Made by a program: the position numbers and the translations under genes. A stretch of 64,000 nucleotides of DNA, taken from Pyruvatibacter sp. Lineage in GTDB: Bacteria; Pseudomonadota; Alphaproteobacteria; CGMCC-115125. The stretch spans positions 186,001 through 250,000 of the forward strand of contig NZ_JAVJSC010000009.1 of NCBI RefSeq assembly GCF_040219635.1, written 5' to 3'. The notes under the pieces were generated by a model. It was not told where the DNA came from, ran no database searches, and saw only the letters and a list, made by a program, of their open reading frames with translations. Below are positions 45,114 through 54,007 of the stretch, in pieces. Numbering within the stretch: the stretch's first letter is position 1; each line of letters starts with the position of its first letter.

Positions 45114-45170
45114 ATGATCCTCAAAGGCTCTCAACACGGCGGTGCAAAAGCCGCGTCACTCAAAACTTAA
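45114..45170 (+). pseudogene. Relaxase N-terminal remnant (18 codons)
   Basis: ATG at 45114, four bases after the MobC-like stop and behind AAGGAGG. The peptide is MILKGSQHGGAKAASLKT, then TAA. The opening MILKGSQ-GGAK resembles the start of alphaproteobacterial MobA/VirD2-type relaxases that follow such RHH genes. The rest of the expected several-hundred-codon gene is missing; 45171-45282 holds no recognisable continuation. A deletion is inferred. Confidence 0.6.
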
Positions 45171-45282
45171 TGGGATCGTGCCGCGCGTCCCCAGACTCAT
45201 GCGGATCACCTTGCCCGACTGCGAAACAAATGCCGCGCCACGCCGAACCGGAATCATTTCCAGTAATATCACCGCTAAGGGC

Positions 45283-45576
45283 TTAGACCGGGTCGGTATC
45301 CCAGTCCTCGCGGGCGTGACGAACCCGCAGGATCAGCACGTCACCTGATTCCTCAATGAGATAGATAATGATATGCGCGCCGTGGGGATGGCACCGCACT
45401 GGCGGATTGATCTCGGTGCGCTCACGGGCTGCTCTTGGGTTGTCAGAGAGGAACCTAAAAACCTGCTCCAGCGCAGCGTGATAGGTATCGGCCTGCGCCT
45501 CGCCAAACAGCGCATACCCCTCCAGATAAACGGCAATAATATCGTCTTCGGCTTTTTGGGTGAGCTTGTAGGCCAT
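45283..45576 (-). CDS. parE: ParE/RelE-family toxin
   Basis: 97 aa. The opening YKLTQKAEDDIIAVYLEGYALFG and the strands HPHGAHIIIYLIEESGDVLILRV followed by VRHAREDWDTD are typical of ParE toxins, which act on DNA gyrase. It follows the antitoxin gene by about nine bases in the same direction. The pair probably stabilises the surrounding accessory block. Confidence 0.92.
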   Translation of the reverse strand: MAYKLTQKAEDDIIAVYLEGYALFGEAQADTYHAALEQVFRFLSDNPRAARERTEINPPVRCHPHGAHIIIYLIEESGDVLILRVRHAREDWDTDPV

Positions 45577-45585
45577 CGCCTACCG

Positions 45586-45828
45586 CTATGAGCGCTTGGC
45601 ACGTTTGCGTGCCTCGCTCAAAATACCGCTCATGGATTTCTTGCTGGTGCCGCTTTCAAGCGCCTGTGTCACAAGAACCTGCATATGGGCGATTTTACCC
45701 TGCTGCTCCTGATCCTTGCGGATCAGGTCGCGGACATAATCGCTCGCATTGCTGTATCGGCCTTCTCCGGCCTGCGCTTCGACCCATTCCTTCATGGGAT
45801 CGGGAAGCGATACATTCATCGTCGCCAT
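45586..45828 (-). CDS. parD: ParD-family antitoxin
   Basis: 80 aa from the ATG at 45826-45828, preceded by the strong GAGGAGG. The RHH N-terminus is MNVSLPDPMKEWVEAQAGEG with YSNASDYVRDLIRKD, the ParD (CC2985-type) signature. The charged C-terminus (ILSEARKRAKRS) would wrap the toxin. It should neutralise ParE and repress the operon. The standard antitoxin-toxin order is kept. Confidence 0.92.
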   Translation of the reverse strand: MATMNVSLPDPMKEWVEAQAGEGRYSNASDYVRDLIRKDQEQQGKIAHMQVLVTQALESGTSKKSMSGILSEARKRAKRS

Positions 45829-46165
45829 AACGAACCTCCTCATCTCATTCCACGATGACACAAATTGACAAAGATTGTCAATTTTTCAAAGCTTGCGAAT
45901 GGGTATTTGCGGGTATGTTTTTGGATATACGCGTCAGTAGTTCCAGAACGCATGAACTTGCTCACAGCCTGTCTCGATACTCACCCGGACGCCCTCAACC
46001 CGGTTCATCCTGTGGAATCACTGGCGGCACGAAAGCACCATCCCGCCTACGAGCGTTGCCGGACTGACGGCCAAAAAATTCCATACTGCTTGTTTCAAAT
46101 GTTTAGTATATACTAAACATACAGAATGTATTAAATGTATCGTCTTCAGATGAAGGGAGAAGCGA
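45829..46165. other. Divergent regulatory gap between parDE and the efflux operon
   Basis: About 337 bases, A/T-rich towards the right. It should contain the leftward parD promoter and the rightward promoter of the efflux regulator. Apart from the 22-bp palindrome at 46099-46120 I see no gene or RNA. Confidence 0.5.
46099..46120. promoter_or_regulatory. Perfect 22-bp palindrome, likely operator of the GbsR/MarR regulator
   Basis: The half-site ATGTTTAGTAT is followed immediately by its exact reverse complement. The centre TATACT could serve as a -10 box, so a bound dimer would block transcription. It lies about 46 bases before the regulator's start. A related ATGTATTAAATGTAT stretch follows at 46126-46140. 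Confidence 0.8.
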
Positions 46166-46669
46166 GTGGCGATTGAATTGACCGACCCAGAAATCGATCT
46201 GATTGAGCGCATGGGCTTCATGGCTCAAGCCGACGGTATTCCTCGTATCGCGGGACGTTTGTGGGGTCTGTTTGTGATCGTTGGCGACGTTTTGAGTTTT
46301 TCGGAGATTGCGGAGACGTTGAAGATCAGCCGGGGCAGCGTCAGCACCAATGCGCGCATCCTTGAAAACCTCGACATTCTGGAGCGCAGAACTGTGCCAG
46401 GTGAGCGGCAGGATTATTTTGCTATGCGGCAGGAACCGTACTTCTCCCTGCTCAAATCGAGCGTCAAACGCCAGCGCGAGAAGATGGACATCGTGCGCGG
46501 GGCACAGGCAGCGATTGATCGGCCGGAAGCCAAACACCAGCTTCATGAGCTGGCGCTTTTCTATGAAGCGCTGGTGGGCGGCTTCGAGACGAGCATCAAA
46601 GACCTTGAGGCAACCAGCAAAAAGAAGAGCGCCGCAAAAAACAGGCCACGCAAACGGATGGGCGGTTAG
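46166..46669 (+). CDS. GbsR/MarR-family transcriptional regulator
   Basis: 167 aa beginning with GTG at 46166 behind GAAGGGAG. The winged-helix part includes PRIAGRLWGLFVIVGDVLSF and LKISRGSVSTNARILENLDI, the recognition-helix region typical of GbsR-type repressors. A helical dimerisation C-terminus ends in a Lys/Arg-rich tail (KKKSAAKNRPRKRMGG). It directly precedes an RND efflux operon (three bases to the next gene) and follows a perfect palindrome. It probably represses itself and the pump until a ligand binds. Confidence 0.9.
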   Translation: MAIELTDPEIDLIERMGFMAQADGIPRIAGRLWGLFVIVGDVLSFSEIAETLKISRGSVSTNARILENLDILERRTVPGERQDYFAMRQEPYFSLLKSSVKRQREKMDIVRGAQAAIDRPEAKHQLHELALFYEALVGGFETSIKDLEATSKKKSAAKNRPRKRMGG

Positions 46670-46672
46670 CGC

Positions 46673-48118
46673 ATGAGGTTCACACATCAGATGCTCGACA
46701 CAAAAGTCTTGCGCGTAAGTTTTCCCCGTCTTCTGGGAACACTTTGTGTTGTGGCACTGTTAACCGCCTGCGCCGGAACGCCTCAGGAGCCGACAGAGTT
46801 TGCGCAAAGCGTTTCCGACACCTGGGCTGCAGAGAATGCAAGCGGGCAGCCGATTGTCGATGCATGGTGGCAGCGTTTTGACGATCCGGTTTTGAACGCG
46901 CTTATAACGAAAGCCGATGCGCTCAACCCAACTGTCACTCAGGCGGCGGCGCGAATGGATGCAGCACTTGCACAAGCGCGTATTGCGGGGGCTAATCTTT
47001 ACCCGCAAATCAACGCTGATTTTTCCGGATCAAGACAAAAGGCAAGCCCGACGGGGCCAACAAACAAGACATATGGCCTCTCCCTTAACACCAGTTGGGA
47101 AATTGATATCTGGGGCAGGCTAAGCGCTCAGCAGGAAGCCGCACGATCAGATTTTGTCGCCAGTGAAAATGATCTACGCGCCGCCCGTCAATCAATTGCA
47201 GCACAAATTACCAAGGCCTATTTCACGGTCATTGAGGCGCGCGAACAAATTGACCTGTCGAGCCGCACGGTTGTTGCGTTTGAGGAAACCGCGCGCCAGA
47301 CCGCAGACCGGTCGGATGCGGGCATTGGCGCGCCCAACGATAAATTGCTGTCATTTGCGAACCTGCAATCGGCGACTGCCGGTCTGGCTCAGCGAAGAGA
47401 AACTGGCGAGCGTGTCACACGGCAACTCGACATTTTGGTAAGAGACTATCCGGACGGTATTGTATCCACTGCTGAAAGCCTGCCAGCTGCGCCACCTGCC
47501 CCACCTGCGGGTTTGCCCGCCACATTGCTGGAACGCCGTCCGGACATTCAGGCCGCTATGGCACGACTGCAAGGCGCCGACTATCGCACGGTAGCAGCGC
47601 GCCGCGCCCTGTTGCCAAATATCAGCCTGACAGGCTCCTACGGCACAACATCCTCAGACCTTGGAGACCTTCTGAGCGGTAATTTCTCAGTCTGGTCAAT
47701 CGCCGGTCAGCTGGTGCAGCCGATCTTTCAGGGCGGGCGTTTGCGGGCGCAGGTAAAGCTGAGTGAGGCTCAGGCGCGTGAGGCATATGAAGCCTACGCA
47801 GAAACCGTGTTGCGCGCCCTGTCAGAAGTTGAAGCTGCCCTGGCGGCGGATGCTCAAATTGCGGCGCGTGAAGAGGCGCTGCGTCTTGCAGCGCAAGCAG
47901 CAGAAGAATCCACCCGCATCGCGCTTGATAGATACAGCGAAGGTACCGACCCGTTTCTTGTGGTGCTGGAAAGCCAGCAGCGTGCCCTTGATGCGCGCTC
48001 GGCCTGGATCGCTGCGCGCCGCGCACGGCTTGATAACCGGATTGACCTTCATCTCGCGCTTGGCGGCGGGTTTAGCGAGCCGCGTCCTGTCACCCTTACA
48101 GAAAGCAATCGATCATAA
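46673..48118 (+). CDS. RND outer-membrane channel (OprM/NodT family lipoprotein)
   Basis: 481 aa. The signal peptide ends in a lipobox (LLTACAG). TolC-like repeats follow, including SLNTSWEIDIWGRL and PANLLERRPDIQAA-like LPATLLERRPDIQAAMARLQ, the NodT/OprM hallmark. It forms the trimeric exit duct of the pump encoded by the next two genes. It is placed before the adaptor, while many such operons place it last. Confidence 0.94.
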   Translation: MRFTHQMLDTKVLRVSFPRLLGTLCVVALLTACAGTPQEPTEFAQSVSDTWAAENASGQPIVDAWWQRFDDPVLNALITKADALNPTVTQAAARMDAALAQARIAGANLYPQINADFSGSRQKASPTGPTNKTYGLSLNTSWEIDIWGRLSAQQEAARSDFVASENDLRAARQSIAAQITKAYFTVIEAREQIDLSSRTVVAFEETARQTADRSDAGIGAPNDKLLSFANLQSATAGLAQRRETGERVTRQLDILVRDYPDGIVSTAESLPAAPPAPPAGLPATLLERRPDIQAAMARLQGADYRTVAARRALLPNISLTGSYGTTSSDLGDLLSGNFSVWSIAGQLVQPIFQGGRLRAQVKLSEAQAREAYEAYAETVLRALSEVEAALAADAQIAAREEALRLAAQAAEESTRIALDRYSEGTDPFLVVLESQQRALDARSAWIAARRARLDNRIDLHLALGGGFSEPRPVTLTESNRS

Positions 48119-48150
48119 AGACCATCATCACGAATATCTGCGCCGCAGGG

Positions 48151-49305
48151 GTGATGCTTTTCATGCTCTCGGCGTGTGGAAACGAAGAACCGGCTGCAAG
48201 CCAAAACACAGCACCGGCCAAAGCAAGTGTCCGCATCGCCGAAATTCAGCTTGGCGATATTCGGCCATGGATATTCGGAGAAGGCACGGCGCGCGCTGTC
48301 GACCGGGAATTTTTGAGTTTTGAAAGTGCGGGGCGCATCGCCTATGTCGATCCCAATCTTAAGGAAGGGGATGTTGTCAACAAGGGGCAACTGATTGCCT
48401 ATCAGGAAAAAAACCTGCGCGGCAAAGACACTACAGCCACACCAGACAACATTAGCCATGCGGCGGTGCGAGAGGCAAAAGCTGCCCTTGATCTCGCCCA
48501 GAAGACCTTCGACCGCTTCAAAATTCTCTTGCAGAAGCGTTCTGCATCGCAGCAGGAATTCGATGAAGCCAAGGCCGAACTTGAACAAGCGCAAGTTCAA
48601 TATCAGAACGCCGTTATCGTTGCCGACGAATCTCGGATCGTCTCGCCGATTGACGGCGTAGTCGCCCGCCTGAATATCGAGCAGGGGTTTTACTTTTCGC
48701 CGCAACAGGTCAACTCGACCTCTGAAGGCGCGGCGCTGAACACCGTTCCGGTTGTCATCATCAATCCGGGAACCTTCGAGGTTCGCATTAGCCTGCCGTC
48801 CTACACCTTTGAGCAGGTCAGGGTTGGGGCTGCCACCATTGTTGAGCAAAGCGGCTATGGCGGCAGGCCAGATGATACCGAACGCTCAGCCCCTCTCAAC
48901 GAGCGGCAGGCCGCTGGAACAGTTTATGCGGTCAGCCCGTCGATCGATCCGGAAACCCGCACTTATGCCGCGCGTGTGCGAACCGAGCAAGGCGCTGAGA
49001 TCATGCAGGACGGCGAGTTCGTAACGGTATGGATTGCCGGTGTGCCGGCTGAAAATGTGGTCGCGGTACCCATAGATGCGCTGCGCTACAAAGACGGTCA
49101 GCCATTTGTATTTATCTGGGACGACAAGACGTCAACGGTTGCAAAACGCCTGATCCGCACGGGCTTGTCCGGCGGCGAGTTTGTCCAGGTTCTCGCAGGT
49201 TTGAGTGTGGGCGACCGGGTTGTAACCGAAGGCCGCTCCGTTCTAGCCGATGGTGATCGCGTCGAGGTGATTGGTTCACCGGTGACAAATGCGGGAAAAT
49301 TGTAA
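48151..49305 (+). CDS. RND periplasmic adaptor (HlyD/MFP family lipoprotein)
   Basis: 384 aa from the GTG at 48151, giving a short MMLFMLSACGNEE lipoprotein signal. Biotinyl-lipoyl-like and hairpin domains follow (RIAYVDPNLKEGDVVNKGQL, ALDLAQKTFDRFKILLQKRS, SPIDGVVARLNIEQGFYF). The signal looks truncated. In-frame codons upstream read KTIITNICAAGVMLFML, a normal lipoprotein signal, but begin with ATA at 48115 rather than a standard start. The true start may therefore be non-canonical. It links the outer-membrane channel and the RND pump. Its stop overlaps the pump start by one base (TAATG). Confidence 0.92.
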   Translation: MMLFMLSACGNEEPAASQNTAPAKASVRIAEIQLGDIRPWIFGEGTARAVDREFLSFESAGRIAYVDPNLKEGDVVNKGQLIAYQEKNLRGKDTTATPDNISHAAVREAKAALDLAQKTFDRFKILLQKRSASQQEFDEAKAELEQAQVQYQNAVIVADESRIVSPIDGVVARLNIEQGFYFSPQQVNSTSEGAALNTVPVVIINPGTFEVRISLPSYTFEQVRVGAATIVEQSGYGGRPDDTERSAPLNERQAAGTVYAVSPSIDPETRTYAARVRTEQGAEIMQDGEFVTVWIAGVPAENVVAVPIDALRYKDGQPFVFIWDDKTSTVAKRLIRTGLSGGEFVQVLAGLSVGDRVVTEGRSVLADGDRVEVIGSPVTNAGKL

Positions 49306-52300
49306 TGAGTGCTCGCACAGACGCAGCATCCCAGGCTGGCAGCAGGCCGGTGGAAGAAACGCCTGAGGTCAGAAATGCGCACCCTCTCGCGCGGTTCTTT
49401 TTCCTGAAAACCACGTTTGCGACCTTGCTGGTGACCCTGCTCGTTGCAGGCGGTTACATGGCCTATCTCTCAATGGTCAAGGAAGCCTATCCGGACCTTG
49501 ATATTCCGCGCGCGACAATCACCACGTCGTGGCCGGGTGCGGACCCTCAGACCATTGAGGAGCAAGTCACACAGGAGATTGAGGACGAACTGACAAGCCT
49601 GAAGGGTCTCAAGTCCCTTACCAGCGCATCTTTTGATTCATTCTCGATCATCGCAGTTGAGTTCGAGGCGAATGCCGACCCGCAGGAATCGATGACCTTG
49701 CTGCGCTCCAAAGTATCGGATGCAGACTCGCAGCTGCCGTCAGATGTTGAAACGCCGACGATTTCGCAAGTGTCTGTCGATGACCGCCCCATCATGACCG
49801 TGGCGCTGTACGGTGAGGCGAGCGCGGGCACGCTTTCCGAGCTTGGGGAGGAATTGCAAAAGCGCCTTGAGACCATAAACGGCGTCAGCGAAGTGACATT
49901 GAGCGGTGCCCGCGATGAGGTCATTCAGATACTTCTTGATCCCGCGCGCTTGTTGGGGCTGGGCGTGTCGCCCGTGCAGGTGCGCGATGCCATTTCGCGC
50001 GCCAATCTCGAGCAGCCTTTCGGTGAAATCGAAAACGAGGATTTTGGCGCGGTTGTGCGTCTCGAAGGGCAATTTCGCAGCGTTGCCGATCTGATGGAAT
50101 TGCCAGTCACACGGCTTGGCGAAGGTGTGCAGGAAAGACCCGTACGCCTGAGTGAGATTGCCACCGTGAAGCGCGCACTGGAGCCCGAAACAAGCCGTGC
50201 CTTCTATAGCAAGGTGGGCTCGCCATTCGGGGCATCCATTGATCTGGGCATCAAGAAATCACCCGGCACTGACACCGTGAAGCTGCTCGACCGTATCAAA
50301 ATTGAGCTCAATGAGATCAAGCAATCCACGATTTGGCCGCAAGAGGTGCACTACGAAATCACGCAGGATGAATCAGAACAGATATGGGACTCCCTGTCGG
50401 GCGTGTTCATAAATGCGCTACAGGCGATGATCGCCGTTTTCCTCATCTTGTTCCTCATCCTGACCTGGCGCGAAGGGCTGATCGCTGGGATATCAATCCC
50501 GGTCTCATTCGCTGGCGCGATGATCGTAATCTGGATGCTTGGTTACTCGCTCAATGAAATCGTGATTATCGGCATGGTGCTGGCGCTTGGCCTCGTGGTC
50601 GATGTATTCATTTTGATGATGGAGGGACTGCACGAAGAGATTTACACCAACAACAAGACATTTGGACAAGCCGCGCTGGCCACGGTTGGACGCTACGGGG
50701 TGCCCGCGTTTGCAGGGCAGTTGACAACGGTTCTGGCGCTTGCGCCGCTCATGGCGATTGGGGGTGTGTCGGGCAAGTTCATCCGTGTACTGCCGGTAAC
50801 GACAATTGCCTGTTTATCCGTTGCCTTTATCGTTGCACTCATCGCCAGCGTTCCACTATCGCGCTATCTCATGGCGCGGGTGGCCAACAGCAGCAGTAAA
50901 AACAAGGAAACAACCTCGGACCGGTTGATGGCGTCGGCATCGGCTTGGCTAAACGCATGGAGTTTGAGGGGACCGCTGGCCAGCAAGAAAAGCGCGGGCG
51001 GTTACGTCGGCGGTGCCTTTGCACTGTTCGTACTGTCGATCATGGCTTTGGGGCAGGTTTCGGTTGTGATGTATCCGGAAACCGATGGCGTCAATCTCGG
51101 CATCAATGTCGAGCTTCCGCCCGCAACCAGTATTGAATCCTCTCAGGAAGTGGCCAATGCCGTTGGCGAGTTGTTGCGGCAAAAACCTTATTTCGAAAGC
51201 ATCGTGAAGTTGGTCGGGCGCAACAGCCCGCTCGCCGGTGGTTCGATTGAAGCATCCCTGCAGCCCTCCGAGGCCGACAACTTCATCGGGTTCTCCGCCA
51301 TTTTTGTTGACGTGGAAGATCGCTCAAAAAAGAGCTTTGAACTGGCCTCAGAGTTGCGCCAGGAAATATCCGGCTATCTTGATGCCAACGTACCCGGTGC
51401 CAAGTTGCTGGTGGTTTCAGAATCCTCCGGCCCAGGTTCGGGTGATCCCATGTCAATTTCCCTATCGGGTCCGGATATGGATCAGTTGCAGGCGCTGTCA
51501 GCGCAGGTGCAGGCCCTCTTGAAAGCCACAGCGGGTACGGCGGATGTGCGCGACAATCTTGGTAGCGTCAAAGCGGAAATTGCCTTGACGCCCAACCGGG
51601 AAGCGTTGAGTTTTTACGGCATCTCGCATAGCGACCTTGCTGCGCAAATCCGCTTCGGGCTCAGCAATGACAAGATCGGCAGCTTCGCAACGCTTGGTCC
51701 AACAGATGATCTGGATATCTTGATGGGCATGGATTGGCAGAGCCGTGGCGGCGAAGGCGGCGGTCCGCGCCGTCTTCAGGAGCTCTCAATGATCCGCGCC
51801 TTTACATCGTCCGGAGAGACCGTCTCACTTGCATCGCTGCTGACGCCGGTATCCTCCGAGGCACCGGTTTCCGTTGTGCATAAAGACGGCCAGCGTGCCT
51901 TGTCCGTTTTGTCCAAGACCGATGGCCGCCCGGTAACGGAAATTGTCGCGGAGATCACGCCCAAACTGGAAGCCATGCAGAACGATTGGCCTGCTGGTTA
52001 TAAGTTTACGTTTGGCGGTGAGTCTGAAGAGACCGCTGAGACATTTGCGTCGGCAGGCGTCATGCTGGTGGTTGCGATCATCATGGTGTTTGGCGTTCTG
52101 GTGATCGTGTTCGGTTCTTTCCCACAAGCCTTCATCCTGCTGACCACAATGCCGTTGGCACTGATCGGAACGTTTCTGGGTTTTTTCGTATTCGACATTC
52201 CGTTTTCGTTCTTTGCCATGGTCGGCGTGATCTCGCTGATCGGCATTGTCGCGAATAACGGCATCATCATGATCGATACGATGAACCGCAGACTGCGGGA

Positions 52301-52547
52301 GGGTTTTTCAGTTGCTGAATCAGCCGCCAGAGGCGCTGCTGAACGCATGCGTCCCATCCTGACAACGTCCATCACCACTGTCGTCGGCCTCATTCCCCTG
52401 GCGATCGGCAGCCCGATGTACCGCCCCTTGTGCCTGGCCATCATTTTCGGCCTTGTTGCATCAACGATCCTGGCAATGGTCATCGTGCCCGCATTGTACC
52501 TGCTTTTGACAGGCAAGGACTCAGCAGCGGTAGTCTCATTGGACTGA
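49305..52547 (+). CDS. RND multidrug/metal efflux pump, inner-membrane subunit
   Basis: 1080 aa, full length for the family. The order is a first membrane helix (FATLLVTLLVAGGYMAYLSM), a periplasmic porter domain, the TM2-6 block (IAVFLILFLILTWREGLIAG), a second porter domain, and TM8-12 (VGVISLIGIVANNGIIMIDT, PILTTSITTVVGLIPLAIG). In TM4 the relay site reads GLVVDVFILMMEGL: one Asp where AcrB has two, as in several non-AcrB branches. It exports an unknown substrate with proton import. It completes a regulator-channel-adaptor-pump operon. Confidence 0.95.
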   Translation: MSARTDAASQAGSRPVEETPEVRNAHPLARFFFLKTTFATLLVTLLVAGGYMAYLSMVKEAYPDLDIPRATITTSWPGADPQTIEEQVTQEIEDELTSLKGLKSLTSASFDSFSIIAVEFEANADPQESMTLLRSKVSDADSQLPSDVETPTISQVSVDDRPIMTVALYGEASAGTLSELGEELQKRLETINGVSEVTLSGARDEVIQILLDPARLLGLGVSPVQVRDAISRANLEQPFGEIENEDFGAVVRLEGQFRSVADLMELPVTRLGEGVQERPVRLSEIATVKRALEPETSRAFYSKVGSPFGASIDLGIKKSPGTDTVKLLDRIKIELNEIKQSTIWPQEVHYEITQDESEQIWDSLSGVFINALQAMIAVFLILFLILTWREGLIAGISIPVSFAGAMIVIWMLGYSLNEIVIIGMVLALGLVVDVFILMMEGLHEEIYTNNKTFGQAALATVGRYGVPAFAGQLTTVLALAPLMAIGGVSGKFIRVLPVTTIACLSVAFIVALIASVPLSRYLMARVANSSSKNKETTSDRLMASASAWLNAWSLRGPLASKKSAGGYVGGAFALFVLSIMALGQVSVVMYPETDGVNLGINVELPPATSIESSQEVANAVGELLRQKPYFESIVKLVGRNSPLAGGSIEASLQPSEADNFIGFSAIFVDVEDRSKKSFELASELRQEISGYLDANVPGAKLLVVSESSGPGSGDPMSISLSGPDMDQLQALSAQVQALLKATAGTADVRDNLGSVKAEIALTPNREALSFYGISHSDLAAQIRFGLSNDKIGSFATLGPTDDLDILMGMDWQSRGGEGGGPRRLQELSMIRAFTSSGETVSLASLLTPVSSEAPVSVVHKDGQRALSVLSKTDGRPVTEIVAEITPKLEAMQNDWPAGYKFTFGGESEETAETFASAGVMLVVAIIMVFGVLVIVFGSFPQAFILLTTMPLALIGTFLGFFVFDIPFSFFAMVGVISLIGIVANNGIIMIDTMNRRLREGFSVAESAARGAAERMRPILTTSITTVVGLIPLAIGSPMYRPLCLAIIFGLVASTILAMVIVPALYLLLTGKDSAAVVSLD

Positions 52548-52604
52548 TTGTATCCGGGCGAGGTTCAGCAAGCTGGCGCGCATCCAATCGGCGCATGGTT
52601 GGTC

Positions 52605-52958
52605 TCAATGAAATTGTCGTGGGTGTCTCGACGCGAGTGTCCTGACCGGAGGGTGTCGGGTCAGCCGCATTTTCCGAACCATCTCGCTGATTTGTTGTCT
52701 TCCGACCCATGCCATTTTTGCGTCGTGAGCACCCTCAAACAGTCGCTTTAAATGGGCACTCGGCTCAATGTCAGTGTCTAGCCTGCGACCAACAAGAAAT
52801 TGATAGGTTTCGTGTGCAACCAAATCGGCCGCTTGAAACCCCGTATTAACGGCAACCGGCGAATAACCGTAACTCGCTTTGTCCTTTGCAATGACCGCAG
52901 TTTCCACGGCTGGCCAAATTATATTCTCCAGGTTCGATAGATACCTCCCGGAACCAAA
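52605..52958 (-). pseudogene. DUF3800-like protein, C-terminal fragment
   Basis: The minus-strand frame is open from a TAG at 52959-52961 to a stop near 52605. It contains NTGFQAADLVAHETYQFLV and PSAHLKRLFEG, which recall the C-terminal end of DUF3800 proteins often carried by mobile elements. No start exists for the usual N-terminal half, and the fragment abuts the truncated recombinase at about 52.96 kb. The family call is moderate; that the gene is broken is likely. Confidence 0.55.
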
Positions 52959-52973
52959 CTAAAAAGACACAGG

Positions 52974-53764
52974 TTGTTCTTCAGCGATAACTGCGGCACA
53001 TCCGGCGACGACAGCCTGTCCAAAAATCAAGCGTTCGCCGCTGCCAAGCAACGGCAGAACATCAATCAGGATTTTCCACTTCGCGGCTTTGTGAACTGCG
53101 CTGCATGCGACCGCCCGATGACGGCTGGCTGGTCGAAGGGTCGCACCGCCAGGTACCCCTATTACATTTGTCAGACCAAAGGTTGCTCCGAGCATCGAAA
53201 ATCTGTGCGCAAAGAAGCCATGGAAGGTGACTTCCGCGCCTTGCTGGTGGAGTTGACGCCCGTGCCGGAGCTTTTGGGGATGGCGCGCAAGATGCTCTCG
53301 CGCCTCTGGGATGCACAGCATAAGCGCCATGCGTCCAGCGCCCTTGATGCCAAAAGCAAAGCGCAAGCCCTTGCTCAAAAGAGCGAGGCCGTCATGCAGC
53401 GGCTTATGGATGCCGATGATCCCAAGCTTGTGAATGTCTATGAAAAGCAGATTGTAAAGCTGAAAGGTGAGCGGCGATTGCTGCTTGAAAAAGCCAAAAA
53501 TCCGGTGCCCCAGCAGGCAGGGTTTGAGCAGCTTTATCGAACAGCCTGCCCGTTCCTCTCAAACCCTTGTAAATATGGCATTCAGGAGTTTTGGAGCACC
53601 AAAAACTGCTCCTGAGACTGATGTTTCCTGCAAGGGTCAGCTACGCGAAAAATGAAGGGTATCGAACCGCCGCAATCGCAAGCCCCTTCAGGCTTTTGCG
53701 GTCACTTGCAGGGTCTAAAGGTGAAGTGGTGGGCGCACAAGGATTCGAACCTTGGACCCGCTGA
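52974..53764 (+). pseudogene. Large serine recombinase, C-terminal remnant with frameshift
   Basis: The frame opening at 52974 starts inside the family's middle region: NINQDFPLRGFVNCAACDRP, then the zinc ribbon (CAACDRP...YYICQTKGC), then a coiled coil (about 125-190). The catalytic N-terminal domain with its Ser is absent. The frame stops at 53615. The true C-terminus continues in another frame from TGG at 53576 (WHSGVLEHQKLLLRLMF, then NEGYRTAAIASPF), consistent with loss of one base near 53573. That frame runs into the tRNA-Lys copy and ends at 53764. It is a dead integrase. Confidence 0.82.
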
Positions 53765-53772
53765 TTAAGAGT
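53727..53772 (-). repeat. Attachment-site-like duplicate of the tRNA-Lys 3' part
   Basis: 46 bases match positions 56282-56327 of the intact tRNA-Lys with one difference (T at 53744, C at 56299). They lie in the same orientation. The copy covers the anticodon loop to the CCA end. It is followed by TGCGCC, the same bases as the complement of the tRNA 5' end, so an internally deleted tRNA copy is an alternative. It is most simply the far att site of a 2.55-kb insertion. Confidence 0.82.
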
Positions 53773-54007
53773 GCGCCTGATTTGTTGAAAACCGAGGCCT
53801 ATTCCGAATGAAACGGGCACAGAGGCTATAGAGATATCAAAGAGATAGCTGCTCGTTCGGAATGCAATGCGGGTGTGTTTCAAAAAAAATAGAGATCCGA
53901 ACTGCGCTGACAACACCCCATTCGAATAGGCCGGGATTTCGTGCACCATAACTACGTTCAGTGCGAACAGGTCAATCAGCCGACCTAAGGAACTTATGCC
54001 AGAACCA
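53773..54007. other. Intergenic region with inverted repeat next to the att copy
   Basis: No gene is supported; the 102-codon minus frame across the att copy is not credible. GGCCTATTCCGAATG at 53796-53810 is nearly the reverse complement of CATTCGAATAGGCC at 53919-53932, a pair about 110 bases apart that might bound a small insertion. Confidence 0.45.

Noticed and set aside
48049..48849. 266-codon minus-strand frame opposite the adaptor gene
   Set aside because: Antisense shadow of an RND adaptor with clear domains on the plus strand.
53641..53949. 102-codon minus-strand frame across the tRNA copy
   Set aside because: It runs through the attachment-site duplicate and the recombinase tail; no family character.
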